Below are positions 36,880 to 50,345 of a stretch of DNA of 64,000 bases, one piece after another. Below the pieces are notes generated by a model. The model had not been told where the DNA came from and ran no database searches. It saw only the letters and a program-made list of their open reading frames with translations. The DNA lies in assembly GCF_036588685.1 (NCBI RefSeq), contig NC_086380.1, positions 66,662,180 through 66,726,179 on the forward strand, read 5' to 3'. Position 1 is the first letter of the stretch. Each line of letters opens with the position of its first letter. Both the position numbers and the translations under genes were made by a program. The stretch comes from Mytilus trossulus. Lineage: Eukaryota > Mollusca > Bivalvia > Mytilida > Mytilidae.

Positions 36880-39800
36880 TTCTTGATAGCTACCAAAGGT
36901 ACAAGAATTATGATTTAGTACGCCAGACGCGCTTTTAGACTGCATAAGACCCATAATTGTACTTTTGATAGTTTATTGTTGTTTAACTCTACCAATGTCA
37001 AAATGTTTATATCAAGAAGCCAGAGTACCTCAAAAACGAGCCACCGATCTGAGGCAGACAATAACTGGCGATTCTTGACTACTGATAAGAAGATCGAATT
37101 AAAATGCACTTTGCAACGCGCAGTGATTGATCTTACTAACTCAGTATTGACATTTTGTTTTTTAAAATATTAGATAGTTAGTTACCTTACTTTGATAAAA
37201 GCATAAAATAAATTTATAAAAAAGTGTAATGTGTTAGCCAGTCTATTTGATAAACTTAAAATAAATACTATTTTACCTATACATTGGAGTCCTGTCTCGC
37301 AATTGTGGTAGTAAAAGTGTATGCAAATGTATTTAAAGCAATTTTCTGAAGTGCTACTCTAAATAACCTGGTTAAAATAGTCATATGATAAAGTAAACAG
37401 GGTTATGCTATAAATAAATAAAGGTGCACACGGGTCAAATTGTCAAAATTTTAATAACTTTGACTTTTTGGAAATCTAATAAACACTTGTAAAAATCTTA
37501 AAACTATTTAAGTATCAGAGCAATCTTTTAGTCGGTCAGGAACATATTATCAAGAATTAGAAGATAACAATATTGTATTTTTTTTTTAGCTCTGACGACA
37601 CTAGTTGATCCTGTTGATTGCGTCGGAGATTAAAATACAACATTGGCATTTCCATTCGAATTGTCAGAAAACAACGTCAAATAAAATATTTGAAATCTGC
37701 AAAACGTTGTCTGCAATTTTCATAGGATCAATTTTTGAAAATTGAATACGTTGACCAATAAAAAGAAAAAGACAATAAAAAAGGAACTCCGAGGAAGATT
37801 CAAAACGATAAGTCCCTAATCAAGTAGCAAAATCAAAAGCTAAAACACATCAAACGAATGAATAACAACTATCCTAGTCCTGACTTCGAACAGCGGTATA
37901 CTACTGTTACCTTTATTGGTACGGGAATTTTATATTGTTAAATGAATAAAACCTTGTTTTATAGCACATCCATGTGTGATAGTCGCACAAAATTCTAATA
38001 TATTGACAATGATGTGCAAACAAAACAAACTGGCATAATAAGTAAAAATGTCTAAATCGTTATACAACAGTCAACATTGTGTTAAAATTTTTAATCACTA
38101 TCAAAACAATTATATATGTAACAAAGAAACACAAAAAAGCTTATAGATAAAGCACATATATTGAGCAGAAATACAAGACAAGAAAACAAATATTTACTAT
38201 AGTACTATAATGGTTTACTTTTTTAGATTGTTATTTTGATGGAGAATTGTCTCATTGGCACTCACACCACATCTTCCTATATTTATTTACTAAAGCACAA
38301 TAACACAATGACAGGAGGTATATGTACCGAGCCACGTCAAAGCGAACGTTACAAACGGTGTTGCATTATGATTATAGTTTTTAAATCCAGTAATGAAGAT
38401 GCAAAGTATTGTTATAGTGATGTATTTTTAAAAATATAAAGCTTTTGATGTAGGATAGTGCTGCAGATATAGCGCTATTGACATAAAAGCATGCGTTCAG
38501 CATATAAAGTTTAGCTGTTTAGATGAAATCACTAGCGCTGTAGATGTATAGTTCAGTTCTGATGTAATGAAGTCCAGTTAAAATTTTTATGTTTCCTACG
38601 ACGATAAAACGAACGTCAGTATCGTCATCATCTATCCCTCTCAAAAACATAATATTATTCCAGTTAATTTAGTTGTGTGTTCGTGCTCAGATGGTTTCTA
38701 GTTTCATTTCTTCAATTGGTGTCGTCATTGGCAACAACATTTAATTTTTATCGCAGGAGATCTTATGAGTTTATTCCTTATGTTGTAATTTATCAATTTA
38801 CGCATGTTGCATTTGAACGAAAGTTTTGTTGTTTTTGTAAAGTTGTCACCGTTACTTTGGAATTTTACTGTGATAAAATAAAGTATTTTTTCCCAAAGAA
38901 TTATTAAACTATGACTATTTTTGGTCAATCATCAGTTTTCCTTGTAATTCGTTTAAGCTTGGTCATTTTTCTTTCTTTCTTATTTTGTCATGATGGTGTT
39001 TATCGTCTAGTAATGACGTTTGAGTGTCTTCTTTGTATCCTCCGACTTTCTTTTATAATCAGAAACAACTAAAGTTATCAGGGAAAATCACTGACAAGAT
39101 ATAATTTCTGTTTTACGTAGTATATTATAGTATTAATGTATAGACTTTTCCATATTAGTATTACTAATGACCAAATTTGGTTGTCAAGGCCCAGAGGCAA
39201 CGCGAAGGACAATTACAACTGTCTAAGGTCATTATAAATACAAAGGGCATGTTACAAGGCTAATATGAAAAGGTCAATATATTGATACTTGTATTAACCA
39301 AACCAGATGAGGCAACTTCATTCAAGTCTGAGAACAGCTCTCTGGTCTCAGATTCATATACAGCTAGCCGCGAATCTATAACAGGACCAATATAAAAAAA
39401 GCCATTTTATAACACTTAGAATAAATGGTTTTAATTCTTTCGATTAAACAAACGGTAAGAATGTTTACCGTGAAGAAGAAACAGGAATTCATAGCTTTCA
39501 TACTTTGAACTTTTTGTTTATGATATTGAGTAAAAAAAATTTTTAAATGTTGTCAATTATTTAAAGAAGCGAACGACTTTTTGATTTAATCGAAGGCCCG
39601 TTCCATCTGTTTATAATGCATGGCTGTGATTTCGTAATGCACGGGTGTGATTTCGTAATCACAAACCCTCGTATATATAATAAAATTGATTCATACATAA
39701 CGAAAACATTTTTATTAAGATGAATCAAAACATGACTATCTCGCCACTTTTATTGTAACGTCACGTAAAAAAAATTATATTCTAGAATGGAAAGCTGATT

Positions 39801-41900
39801 GTTTTATTCAAAGATCAAAACATAGGGCTGTGCTTCATATAACAGGCATATATATGCCAGGGAGTTCTAAGAGTTTAAATTTATTCTTCAATTCTTTACT
39901 ACTCTTCCCTTCACTTTTAGTCGTCCTCAGAATTCAAAATTCGCCTCAACAATTAGTATATATATTGGACACATTCTCAAGCTATGTCTAAATGAGATGA
40001 CACATAGAGATCCTATTTATCCATAGGGAACCAGAACGTATACAACACAATTGTAAATGAATATTATATATCTCCTTACAAGAGGCTCTGTTTGTGAAAC
40101 ATATATATTTACAAACCTATACATAATCACCCTGATTCAAACAAAATGTTCTCTAAAACTAACATTATCAAGACGCTTTAATAATTGATTGGACACGTAT
40201 TTGTTACGTTTGGAGAACTGTCATATATATTGACTTTAATGTAGAAATTGACATAGCGGTTTCTCAAATGACAGTGCAAATGATCCCTTTGTCTTAAGTA
40301 GGACCCCCGTTGCCATTTTCTCTAATGTGACATGAATTTATCACTGGATTTGTACTTAAACTACGAACACGACGAATGACTCATAAAGATCATGATCTGC
40401 CTATGGAGCAAATGAGATCACCCCCCTCCCCAGGTCTTGACGAGGGTCGTGTTGCAAGGTCTTAAGTTTTCGATGTTGTGTTTTGTGTTCTGTGTACTGT
40501 TGTTTGTATGTTTGACTTATGATATTTTATCTGGATCTTAATTCATTATCTGCAAAAAAACTTGTCCAAATAATTTATTACGAAAGCATGCGGTTGTTTA
40601 ACAACACAAAAGCAATGTAAATATCGGGTATATACTTATTTCCAGCTGCAACTTTATTAGTGAAACAGCAAAGTAAATAAACTCATGCATTTTTAAAATA
40701 ACTTGTTTGTTTTTATTTTTCAGAAAACAATATGATTGTTGTGTTATAATCGTTTATTCATCTTTTTAACTGGCATGCTAGCCACCCTAAAGAACTCTTT
40801 CTCTTATTGTCATCTTCTTTATTTAAAAAATAGTTCATGTTTAAAAGCGTTTATTCTCTTGATATAAACGATTTGTAGACTTTATTTGACACTTGAGCTC
40901 TATTTATCAAAATGAAATTATCATGTCATAAATATCTTTTCTATTAAAATTCCCATCCGGATGTGACCTCACCATCACATGCAAACTACTCAGTAATTAT
41001 ATTGTGTCCTTGTCATTTCATATTTTAAAATAATTTCATTGACACTTAAGAAACCATTTTGATAGATAAAACTATTTTGTCAACAATCGCGTTAGAAAAT
41101 ATGCGTCTATAAACTTTCTCACGGGAAAATATTGCAGGGTACCATTTGATTTTATATATAAAAGAAGATGTGGCATAATTGCAAATTAGATAATTCTCTA
41201 CACGAGCCTAAATGACACAGAAATTACCAACTATAGTTTACCTCACGGCCTTCAACAATAAGCAAAGTCAGCTTTAAAAGGACCAACAATGTAACATTGT
41301 TATATGTGTACAAGTTGTAATGTTGATAAATGAATCAAAACACAGTCATTTGTTTCGCATATTTCTGTCATATTTTCACAACTACATGATACAATCTTAT
41401 ACTGAGCAATAATACAAAAACATTATAAGACCACAAAAAGTCTTTTATGTATATGGATATGGTATCAGGTGGAAAATAGAATTTGAATTTAAACCATTTA
41501 AGTATCCCCATTTCTAGTTGGTTGACAAATAGAATAACACTAAATGTTAGATTGGAGTATATGAATTTGAATTTAAAACATCGAACTAGGCCATTTTAGA
41601 AGATAAAACTGTACCACCTGGTGCAAGAAGGTATGTGTCAAAAAAACTTATAACTTGTACAAAAACTCTGTACAAATTATAATTTGTACAAACTTACATC
41701 TTGTACACAACATACAAATATATGTCATGCACAAGTTTTTGAACAGTTTATAACATGTTCAAATATTTTGTACGTGTTATAAGTGTACAATGCAAAAATG
41801 AAAAAGTTATGCCATATACATAAGTACCTCCAACTCATACATGTTATTTCTAAAAAATGATTTCAACATTTTACAACTTTTGAAAATAAAATTATGTTTC
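36880..41900. other. Gene-poor interval with repeat fragments
   Basis: No convincing host exon was found. It holds a GACGCGCTTTT-type repeat end (36910-36960), a GAGGAAGATTCAAAACG repeat (37785-37900), a fragment matching 25560-25720 in inverse orientation (40515-40670), an inverted GGCCGTACGG repeat (41158-41275) and a GTACAA-rich palindromic stretch (41640-41800). Confidence 0.5.
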
Positions 41901-41926
41901 TTAAACTACAACACAGGCTATTAACC

Positions 41927-42112
41927 TCAATAATAAGAAATTAAATCCTCTGCAAACATGTTTTCCTTTGGAGCACAGGGATCAAAGAGTTTTGAAAATA
42001 TTTTTATTGCTTCATGACATGCGTTGGCATAGCATGTTTTCATGTCATTGTATAATTGTTTAAAGCAGTTCACCATAGCCAACGTCAGTATAACTATGCT
42101 AAATAATAGCAT
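41927..42112 (-). CDS. Possible small secreted cysteine-containing peptide, 61 aa
   Basis: From the ATG at 42112-42110 the frame gives a typical signal-peptide start (MLLFSIVILTLAMVNC). About 45 mostly polar residues follow with three further cysteines (KTCYANACHE, DPCAPKEN), ending LISYY before the stop. The frame stays open upstream for 24 more codons, so this ATG is a choice made on the signal peptide. No family is recognised, and no polyadenylation signal was placed. It could be a real short gene or a chance frame in AT-rich DNA. Confidence 0.3.
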   Translation of the reverse strand: MLLFSIVILTLAMVNCFKQLYNDMKTCYANACHEAIKIFSKLFDPCAPKENMFAEDLISYY

Positions 42113-42649
42113 ATATTTCCTATATATGGCCACAAAGCAGATAATTTTTAAAACCAATGTCCTAAAACTTTGAATTATACACACACCCCTCTTTCTGTAG
42201 CATGCAAAATTGAAAGCAAGGTCTTCTATGCATTTTCTTCATAAAACCTGAGATAGAAAAGGGTTTTAATGAGACTAAGTTTGGGTATAAATAGGTTTGA
42301 AATGATTAAATCTGCTATTCAACAGTTTTTACCTTTATCATAACTGATGAGTTTGCAAATCTTATGTAACACTTTATTTTGATAATTAGGCTCGAATGTC
42401 ATTTTGGTGTACTTAAGCGAGGTGACGGTGAAATTGATTAAACTGCCAACATTAACTATTCTGCAGTTGAACTCCGAGGAAAATTCAAAACGGAAAGTGC
42501 CTAATCAAATGCATATGGCAAAATCAAATGATAAAACATTTTTTCCAAACTATCGAAGTGGGTTTAGGTAACTGTCCGCGATAGGTTAAAAACAGCAGTC
42601 ATCCTAATTTTCTAATTTCTTTGAGACGATTAGATACAAATGTAGCTGT

Positions 42650-44720
42650 AACGTTTTTGTTTACGATATCCAACTCAACACTATTTGACTGTCACTCCAA
42701 AAATATGTCTTCTGTGTGTCAATAAATTCTACTGAATAGTTCGCTAATCTGGCGCCAATCAGTTCACCCATTAATTCCAAAAGTGGCGAAGTTGGTGATT
42801 TTACCGGAGCGATTCTGTTTTTGTAATGCTAAGACTAAATGTGTTCCCTTTGGCTAAATAGGCTCACGCGCCATATGCTTGTTGACTGGCGTCTGTAAAT
42901 ATATGAAGTTCAGTGTCCTTTTGCGCATCAGATTCAGTTGTTATTTGGCGGGAAATTTCTGTGTTTGATGTCTCTTCTATTTCCATAGCGACCGATTTTC
43001 ACTCTTCTTTTAAAGTACACGGTAATAGTTTGTCCCAATTTAACTTCTCTTTCCATAATCTTTGCATAAAGAATTTTGATGTCACAGTAACTGGTGATAT
43101 TAATCCAAGCGGATCAAAGATTGATGACGACTGGCGTAACACTTTTTGTTTTGTTAATGGTTTATCATCATTTTCTGTCAAAGTAAGTTGATTATACAAA
43201 ATGATATCAGATCTTGTGTTCCAGCGCATTCCAAGTATTTTAACTGTCTTGGCCTTCCCTCCTGCCTTTTCCTGTATTGCTCTTTTTAGTAAATTGTCAT
43301 TGTTAAAATTCCATGATCTCAAGTTAAAACCGGTATCGTATAATACTGTGCGAGATTCTGCATAAAACTTGAGTAGAGTTGTCTCGTCAGGAAAGCTCAT
43401 TAGAACGTTGTCTACATATATGTTCCTTTGCAGTTCCGATGATGTGCTAGATGTGTTTTCTCTAAAGTGTTTCATCAATGTAGCACTCAAAATAAAGGGT
43501 GAACAGGTTGCACCAAACAGTACTACTTTGAAACTGTAAGTTATGAATGGACTGTTCGGATTGTTGGGGTTCTGTAACCAAAAGAATCTCGTAACATCTC
43601 TGTCATTTTCGTTTAATTAGATGTGTAGAAATGCTTTCTCTACATCGGCTGTCACTGTATATTTCTCCATTCTAAAAATTCTCCGTGTCAAAATTGTAGT
43701 AAGGTCGTTCATCATAGGCTGGTATTCTGCTAAACAATCGTTGAGACTAGCGCTGTAAGAATTTGCTTTACAGTTACAGTTATAAACTATTCGTATAGGC
43801 GTGGTTGTGGAATCCTTCTTGACATCGTGATGTGGTATATAATGAATAAGATTTTCAGTAAGAGTCTCATCGTTTACCTCTTCTATTAAACCTCTCCGTT
43901 CTTGGTCAGATATTATATTTCCATATATTCGGAACATTTCTTTGTCTTTTGAAATACGACGTATTACATTTCTGTTCTTCTTTTGACGATGTCTTTATTG
44001 GTTGGTAACTCTGGGCAGTTTTCTTTCCATGGTAGTTTGGACACATATTTCCCATTTTGTTGTAAAATGGACGATTCAGCAAAGGTTTCCATGACATCTA
44101 TCAATTGCGTATCAACTTTCTTTTCGTCAATTCCTAAGGACTCCAGTTTCCAAAATTTCTCTAAATCGCAAGTTTCCTGTTTATGAGATATCAAAACATT
44201 CATCATTGAAGTTGACTGGTTATTATTTTTGACCGGAACTGGGCCTGACAACAAATATTCGAGTTTAGAGCTTACAACAGTCGGACCGTTTCCACATATT
44301 ACTTTATCTTGCACTATGCTCCTATTAGAAGAGTAAGCTCAAAAGACTCTGCGTCTGTAACGGGGTGGGCTAGAGATAATCCGTGTAGAGAGTGAAGTCC
44401 CTGTGTGATTTTCTGCTCTGGCTCTGAAGCGGTGATGCTATGGTGGGTACTATCAGTACTTTTATAGGTATACTCTCTCCATTATTTGCTTTCAACTGTA
44501 CCATGGTTTCATCTAAATTTCTAATACCGCTAGTGTTATTCCCGAAAGAAACTATGTTCAGATTTTTGGATCCCTCTTTCTGTACATTTAATTTAGTAGC
44601 TCAGTCTGCAGTAATAAAAGACCGTTGTGCACCCTTATCGAAAGGTATGTTTGCCTCTGCTGTATTATTCACCATCATTACCTGAGCTACTGCTGTTTTA
44701 AGCAAAACGGTTGAAGTTTC
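42650..44720 (-). pseudogene. BEL/Pao pol remnant (protease, RT, RNase H)
   Basis: It is read on the minus strand. The protease-like region lies at about 44720-44440. RT begins near 43937 with PIRIVYNCNCKANSYSASLN and ADVEKAFLHI. The catalytic box appears as YVDNVLMSF (second Asp replaced) near 43405. A DPLGLISPVTV block follows at about 43100. RNase H traces (FTDASQQAYGA, YFWSDSQIVLSWI) lie at about 42900-42660. Stops and frameshifts occur throughout, so no active enzyme is possible. Confidence 0.8.
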
Positions 44721-44841
44721 TTGACTTGCCGATGTGTACAGCATTGAAGTTTCTGTGGTGTCCTTATCTTTTGATTGTTGTGTTATATTTTTCTTGCAAA
44801 TTGATGTATGATGCTTACGATGGCAAATTCTACAGTCGTAT

Positions 44842-45989
44842 TTAGAGCGACAATTTGATACTTTGTGCGTACCAAAAACAATTAAAACTTAATATCTTTT
44901 CTTTAATAATGGCGACATCCGTGCAGTCATTGGAAAAATGGTCCTCCTCACAGAATGTGCATGCTTTTCTTTGTGCGGAATTAATTGTTTTTTTCATACC
45001 TTGATACTTCGATGTATTTTTCTTGTGGGCGATTTTTGCCAAAATCCTTCTTAACGCTTGCTACAAAATTTGCGGTGTGATTAGCTGTCGACGGTTGATA
45101 CATGTATTCATTATGTCCTGATTCCTGAATTGAAAATTCTCGGCAAATAGCGTCTCGTAGTTTCTGTATATTCCAATCATCACTTCCGTTTTCCCGTGTA
45201 ATATTTTTTCTGATATCTGGCAGCAATTTCCCTAGAATAACTGGAATCATTTCTCAACCAAACAGTTCTCGGCATTGGCCTAATGATTCTAGACCTCTGA
45301 TGTATACATCGGACTTATCGTAAAATGGTCTTAAACTCTCCGAACGCTCATCAGGCATCGGCATATCCAAAAGTGATCTCATGTATGCATTGATTATCTT
45401 ATGGGTTTGACCATAACGATTCTTTAAAAGTTCAATAGCCTTGTAGAAATTTTGGTTGATCATGGTGAGGACTGAAACTACGTTTGTGGCATCTGATTGC
45501 AATAAGGACTTCAAATATGAAAATTTCTAAGTGTCGGATATTGTACTGTTATGATGAATTGTCGATTCAAATGAATCCCAGATATATTGCCATTCTAATA
45601 TATCTCCGCTAAAATTTAGTAGCATTAACTTGGGAAGGCGATGCTTTTGGCTTGAGGTTGAACTTGTTGGGTTTAAATGTAAATGTGGTATAAACTCTTG
45701 GGCATTGCTATCTTGAATTGAAGAATCGGCGGTGGCGACGGGTTTAAAGAACTTTTTGTATTTTCTAGTTCTACTTTCTAACTCTAAATAGTACTCTGTA
45801 ATAGTCCATTGTATTTTTAAAAATCTGTTCGTCGGTATTGGCTAACGTTTTCTTTTTCTTTTCAACTGCTTCCAATAATGTACATATTTACTCCGGGTCT
45901 AAAGGCGTACCAACGATGGCGTCCTCCAGTTTGTTAAAAACCGCTGCTTTGTTCCCCGCTCTCAACGATTTTAATATGCTTATGTCCAT
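44842..45989 (-). pseudogene. BEL/Pao gag remnant
   Basis: It starts at the ATG at 45989-45987 (MDISILKSLRAGNK) and hits a stop after 33 residues. It continues in frame or shifted frames through a gag block (LLKNRYGQTHKIINAYM at about 45430-45375) to a zinc-knuckle-like CTFCEEDHFSNDC near 44960. The frames are interrupted near 45890, 45540, 45250 and 44980. Confidence 0.75.
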
Positions 45990-46195
45990 TCTCTCTCTCC
46001 GTTAGACACGGCACCAATGTTGGGTTTTGAGTGTGTTCGTTTAGGGTTTGGCTAACAATTAATACAATCGTGTGGTTCAACATTCATTCAAAAACATAGA
46101 ATCATAAATACAATATACATAGAAACACGACGTCACATTGTCAGTGGCGAGGGCACACATACGAACGCATAACGTTCCCGCAATCCTCGACACAG

Positions 46196-46535
46196 TCATC
46201 TTTAGAGTAAGGGTTAAGTCAGCATTTGGATCAGGGTTACTGTAAACATTAGGGTTAGGGTCAATGTCAGCATACCGGTTTGGGGTTTTTGTTAGCATTA
46301 TGGTTGAGGTTACAGTTAACCTTATCGTTATTCAGTATGATTTTTTTTAGGGTTGGGGATACAGTCAGCATTAGGGTTAAGGTTACAGTCATAAGGGTAT
46401 GGTTACTGTCAGTTTAAGGTTGATTTATACAGTAAGAGTTATGGATACACTTGTCATAGGGGTTAATGTTGCAGCTTACAAGCGGGTTAAAGTTACAGTC
46501 ATCATCAGAGTTAGGGTTATAATAAATGTGTAAGT
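46196..46535 (+). repeat. Degenerate minisatellite with telomere-like GGGTTA motifs
   Basis: About 340 bp are made of diverged units combining AGGGTTA (or AAGGTTA) with ACAGTCAGCAT or GTTACAGTCA. At least five AGGGTTA occurrences are visible. It follows the LTR side of the BEL element. Confidence 0.7.
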
Positions 46536-47084
46536 GATTCACCCTATCCTGTATTGCTTTAAGTCAACAATATGGAAAACAAAAACCATACAATGGACAG
46601 TTTGTTATTAACAGAACATAAACACACAATAAATCATAAAAAAGCTAATGAAAAAATTATCAGGTTGTAATTGATACACCCGATGCGCGTGTCTTTTAAA
46701 TAAGACTAAAATCAGTAAAGGTAAGTTTTGTTGGGGAATATGACATGTATGAGAACCTATGAAAATATGAACATTAGAATTTATTTAGAACTAAACAAGA
46801 AAACAGACTGGAGTTGTGAGTTTGGGTCCCACACTTGAAAAGTGTGTTTGACTCTAAGCTTAAGTTTCTATGATTATATATTCATATTTACTAGTATAAA
46901 TACATTACAAACAAAGAAAACTTAAAAATTTTAAATGCATAATTTTCGACATAGATAACTAAAAACACTCTTACACCTTAATGCATGGGAAATCCTAGTT
47001 ATTTTTTTATTTACAACAAAATGGTATTTGAACTTTTTTTTGTTTAAAACCTAGACTATCAAGATATTATATTAAATAAAGGCA

Positions 47085-47690
47085 ACAGTAGTATACCGTT
47101 GTTCGAAACTCATAAATCGATAGAAAAAAACAAATCCGGGTTATAAACTAGAACTGAGGGAAACGCATTCAATATAAGAGGAGAACAATGACACAAACAT
47201 TAAAATGTAACACACACACAGAAACGAACATCACAACTTAATACATGAACTTCGGATATAAAGTACCGTGACATGTCATATAGCAATATGAATTCACACT
47301 CAAATATAACAGGAAACAAACGACACAATAGAAATACAACGTTAAAATGTAACACACACAAACGAACTATGATATAACAATGGCCATATTCCTGACTTGG
47401 TACAGGACATTGAAAAAAATGGTCGGTGGAACCAGGTTTTGTGGCATGTCAAACCTCCCGCTTTAATGGCAACGTTAATATAACATTTAAATGACCAGAT
47501 AACATTACAGGTTTACAGTACAAATGAATAGGAGAACATATTGGACAAAGAAACACACGAATAATAGTTGACAAAAGGCACCAAGTTTAAAATTTAATAC
47601 GCCAGAAGTGAGTTTCCTCCACACAAGACCAACTAGTGACGCCTAGATACAAAGGTTAAAAGTTGATTAAAAGGAATTTCAAATCACAGA
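47085..47690. repeat. Composite interspersed repeat block
   Basis: It contains AACTGAGGGAAACGCATTCAA, two copies of an AACGTTAAAATGTAACACACA-like segment about 150 bp apart, and CATATTCCTGACTTGGTACAGG. It ends with a GACGCCTAGATACAAAGG tail (about 47600-47660) resembling the ends of GACGCGCGTCTGG repeats. Confidence 0.5.
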
Positions 47691-50290
47691 AATTTATTTA
47701 ACTTTTGTGTAAACATATAAGTTAGTCTAAAAACACATTGTCTAATCACAACAATGTTAAAAGTTTCTTTTTTTCTAAAAACAAAGCAAAGGTAAGCCTA
47801 TTAAAGTACAATGTTTAACAATGATGTTAACATGTACAAATAAAATGAATACTTTATGTTAATATTTTACATGTAAATTTTTTAAATGTTTGAATATGGA
47901 CAAAAATAAAATATCAATGTGACATCTTGTATGTAGGAACATATTACACGGAAAAAGTTACGAAATATTATGAAATATTATAATAAAAGTATAAAAGTAC
48001 AAGGATGAATAACTTAGTTTAACAAAAGCGTTATACAACATAAGCATTTATAATTTTTATTTTACGTTTTACGCTGTAAATTCATGTTTGTGAAGTTAAT
48101 AAACATATATCTTTACATTAACTCAAACATTGTATGTTAATTTCAATGTTTTGATACTACAAGTATTTCGCAAAATGTAATTCACCATAAACGAATATCA
48201 TATAAGTCAGTTGAATAATAAGTGTCAATACATTAATCTAATATAAAGGGTCTACGAGATAGCTTCGATCACACGGTGAATTTTGTTACAAAAACTTGTT
48301 TTCTGACTTTTATAATTTACACAATTCAAATATGAAATAAAATAAACTCATCCTGAATACCAGGATTGACCGTTTGTATTTGTAAAATTATTTCTTTGGT
48401 CGAAATTTTAATCACTTACTCAACATCACGTGTTTCTATTACATTGCTATCCTTTGGATAGACATGCTTACTTTTTAATTTCCACAGATAGCCACAAGGG
48501 CGGGGGGGGTGGGGGGGGGGTGGGTTATTAAACCATTTTAAACATCTTCTTTAAAAAAATATATGCTCATATGTATTACAATTAATTAGAAACACATCTT
48601 TTGTAAACAAAGAATTTTTTTTGTGTTTTATTAATCAAATTATTCAGAAAATTCATAGTCGATTTTTTCCTTTCAAATTGGAATAAATAATCTTCATATA
48701 AAAAAGAGGGATCCATCTACTCGTTTTTAAGTTTAATCAATTTAAGCCCGATCTGATTATGAGAAAACATCCTTCATATTTTTAACGAACGCCAACATCA
48801 ACATTTCTGTAACGAAACAACTGTTTATAAGCCGTTGCTACATTGGCCTTAGATTCGTTTGTCCTTCTTTTATTTCTTGTTGTTCGTTTGATTTTTTTTC
48901 TCTTTTTTTTTACAAAGAAAATACATGATCAGTTCCTAATTTTCAGATTCCGTGACCAATGTCAATTGGTACGTTGTAATCGACATGTAGAAACTAATTA
49001 TATTCAAAAACAAATTGCAACAGCTTCGACTTCATCATGTTCATACCACGTCGATACAACGTGGTTTGTGATATTATAAATAGACTTTAAATCATTTTTG
49101 ATCAATTTGTCAGAGGAAGGGAACACAGAACGACACAACTTTTAGTTTTAACATTGCAATCATAAAACAGGTTTGTAAATAGTTATCAAAATCGAAGGTA
49201 CCAGGATTATATTTTTTTACATTGCATTTTTAATAACATTTACAGTGCCAATTTTATTGCACCAGGTTAAACAGTGTCATCATAACAGAATGCTTCAGCG
49301 GATACTTTATATAAAAAGAAGTTTATTAAAATTAAAGAAGGGAATAACTGCAGGGAGTCGGAGTTAATATATTTTGAAGCTTTCGATTATATACGAATTT
49401 TCAAATATTTTGTCCGCGTTAATCATTGGAAAAACATTACTTGTCGACATGTGCATCAAAGGTCTTTATTAAATTGGCATGACTTATGTTATCAAATGTG
49501 TTCTGAGATTGCTGATGAACAATGAATCAAGTGTCTTAGTAGATTAATTGACTGTATAAAGCATTTCATATATTCTATTTATACGAAAACATCTCCTACA
49601 GAGCTACAATGAAAAATGACAGAATTCGTTTTATAGTCAAAGTAAGGTACTTGTTTACCGTCGATTTCATAACTCACTAGCCACATGTTTTGCAGATTTA
49701 GATCTTTGAATATTAGCATATTCGTGTTGTCTCTAACATTAGCAATTTAATTAGTATTGTATTCGTACTGTTCTTGATTTTTAATTTGAAGTGAGTTTGA
49801 GTTAGCATCGTGGGTGGATAGAAAGAGACACATTACCAGTCGACTCACCAGGTTTCGCCCATTTTGAATCCACCATTTTCTACACAAGAACATTCCTATA
49901 CCAAGTCAAGAATATAACAGTTGTTAGCCATTCGTTTGATGGCATTGAGCTTTTATTATGCCATTTGATTTCAGAACTTTTGTGATTTTACATTTTTTTT
50001 TAAAGTTTATGCGATTCTCACAGCTTTAGATGGTTACATTGGTTAGTCTAATATGAAACGGTTTTAGAGATTTAAACATCTATAAACTAGTGTCGCTTTT
50101 GTGAATTTTAAAATGATATCATAAGTTATTCTTTGTATCTTTCTTTTTATCTGTCTTTTTTGTTTGTTTCGTTTGTTTGTTGGTGGAAGGGATGGCTTGA
50201 CTGAACGTATTAATTGATATTAGTTTTTGTTTGTTTAACGTTCAGATTTTTTTTGATTTTTTTTGCTGTATTTAAATTTCATTTTGATTT
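47690..50290. other. No gene seen; AT-rich with a long G tract
   Basis: Apart from a G-rich run at about 48498-48524 and an inverted GACTTGGTACAGGC-type repeat at about 49890-50000, I see no supported feature. The protease promoter and first untranslated exon are expected here or just upstream of 50294. Confidence 0.4.
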
Positions 50291-50293
50291 CAG

Positions 50294-50345
50294 CGCTCTG
50301 TCAACATACAAATGTATAGATTAATCCTGCTCACTGGATTTGTCG
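50294..50345 (+). CDS. Serine protease leader exon (signal peptide start)
   Basis: A TTTGATTTCAG acceptor precedes 50294. The ATG at 50312 opens MYRLILLTGFV, the first half of a signal peptide. The strong donor (GTAAGT at 50346) leaves one base (phase 1). It needs a middle exon to reach the phase-0 start of the exon at 57082, which the candidate at 50766 supplies. An upstream untranslated exon is implied. Confidence 0.6.

Larger units (their letters stand above)
42590..46020 (-). mobile_element. Decayed BEL/Pao LTR retrotransposon, 5' LTR side through RNase H
   Basis: Read on the minus strand: a primer-binding-like TTGGTGCCGTGTC just after an LTR-like end (about 46005-46020), a gag with CxxC zinc knuckle, an aspartic protease region, RT, the BEL-specific A17-type region and RNase H. 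It is broken by several stops and frameshifts and ends near 42590 without an integrase. It is an old, non-functional copy. The LTR should extend above 46020, but its outer end is not found. Confidence 0.85.

Noticed and set aside
36915-37173. Overlapping frames on both strands at 36.9-37.2 kb
   Set aside because: They overlap a GACGCGC-type repeat end and show no family or splicing evidence.
42913-44685. Plus-strand frames at 42913, 43983 and 44440
   Set aside because: They are antisense shadows of the BEL/Pao pol remnant.
48843-49079. 78-residue frame with a hydrophobic start
   Set aside because: The hydrophobic part is a T-rich run; there are no splice sites, family or coding signal.
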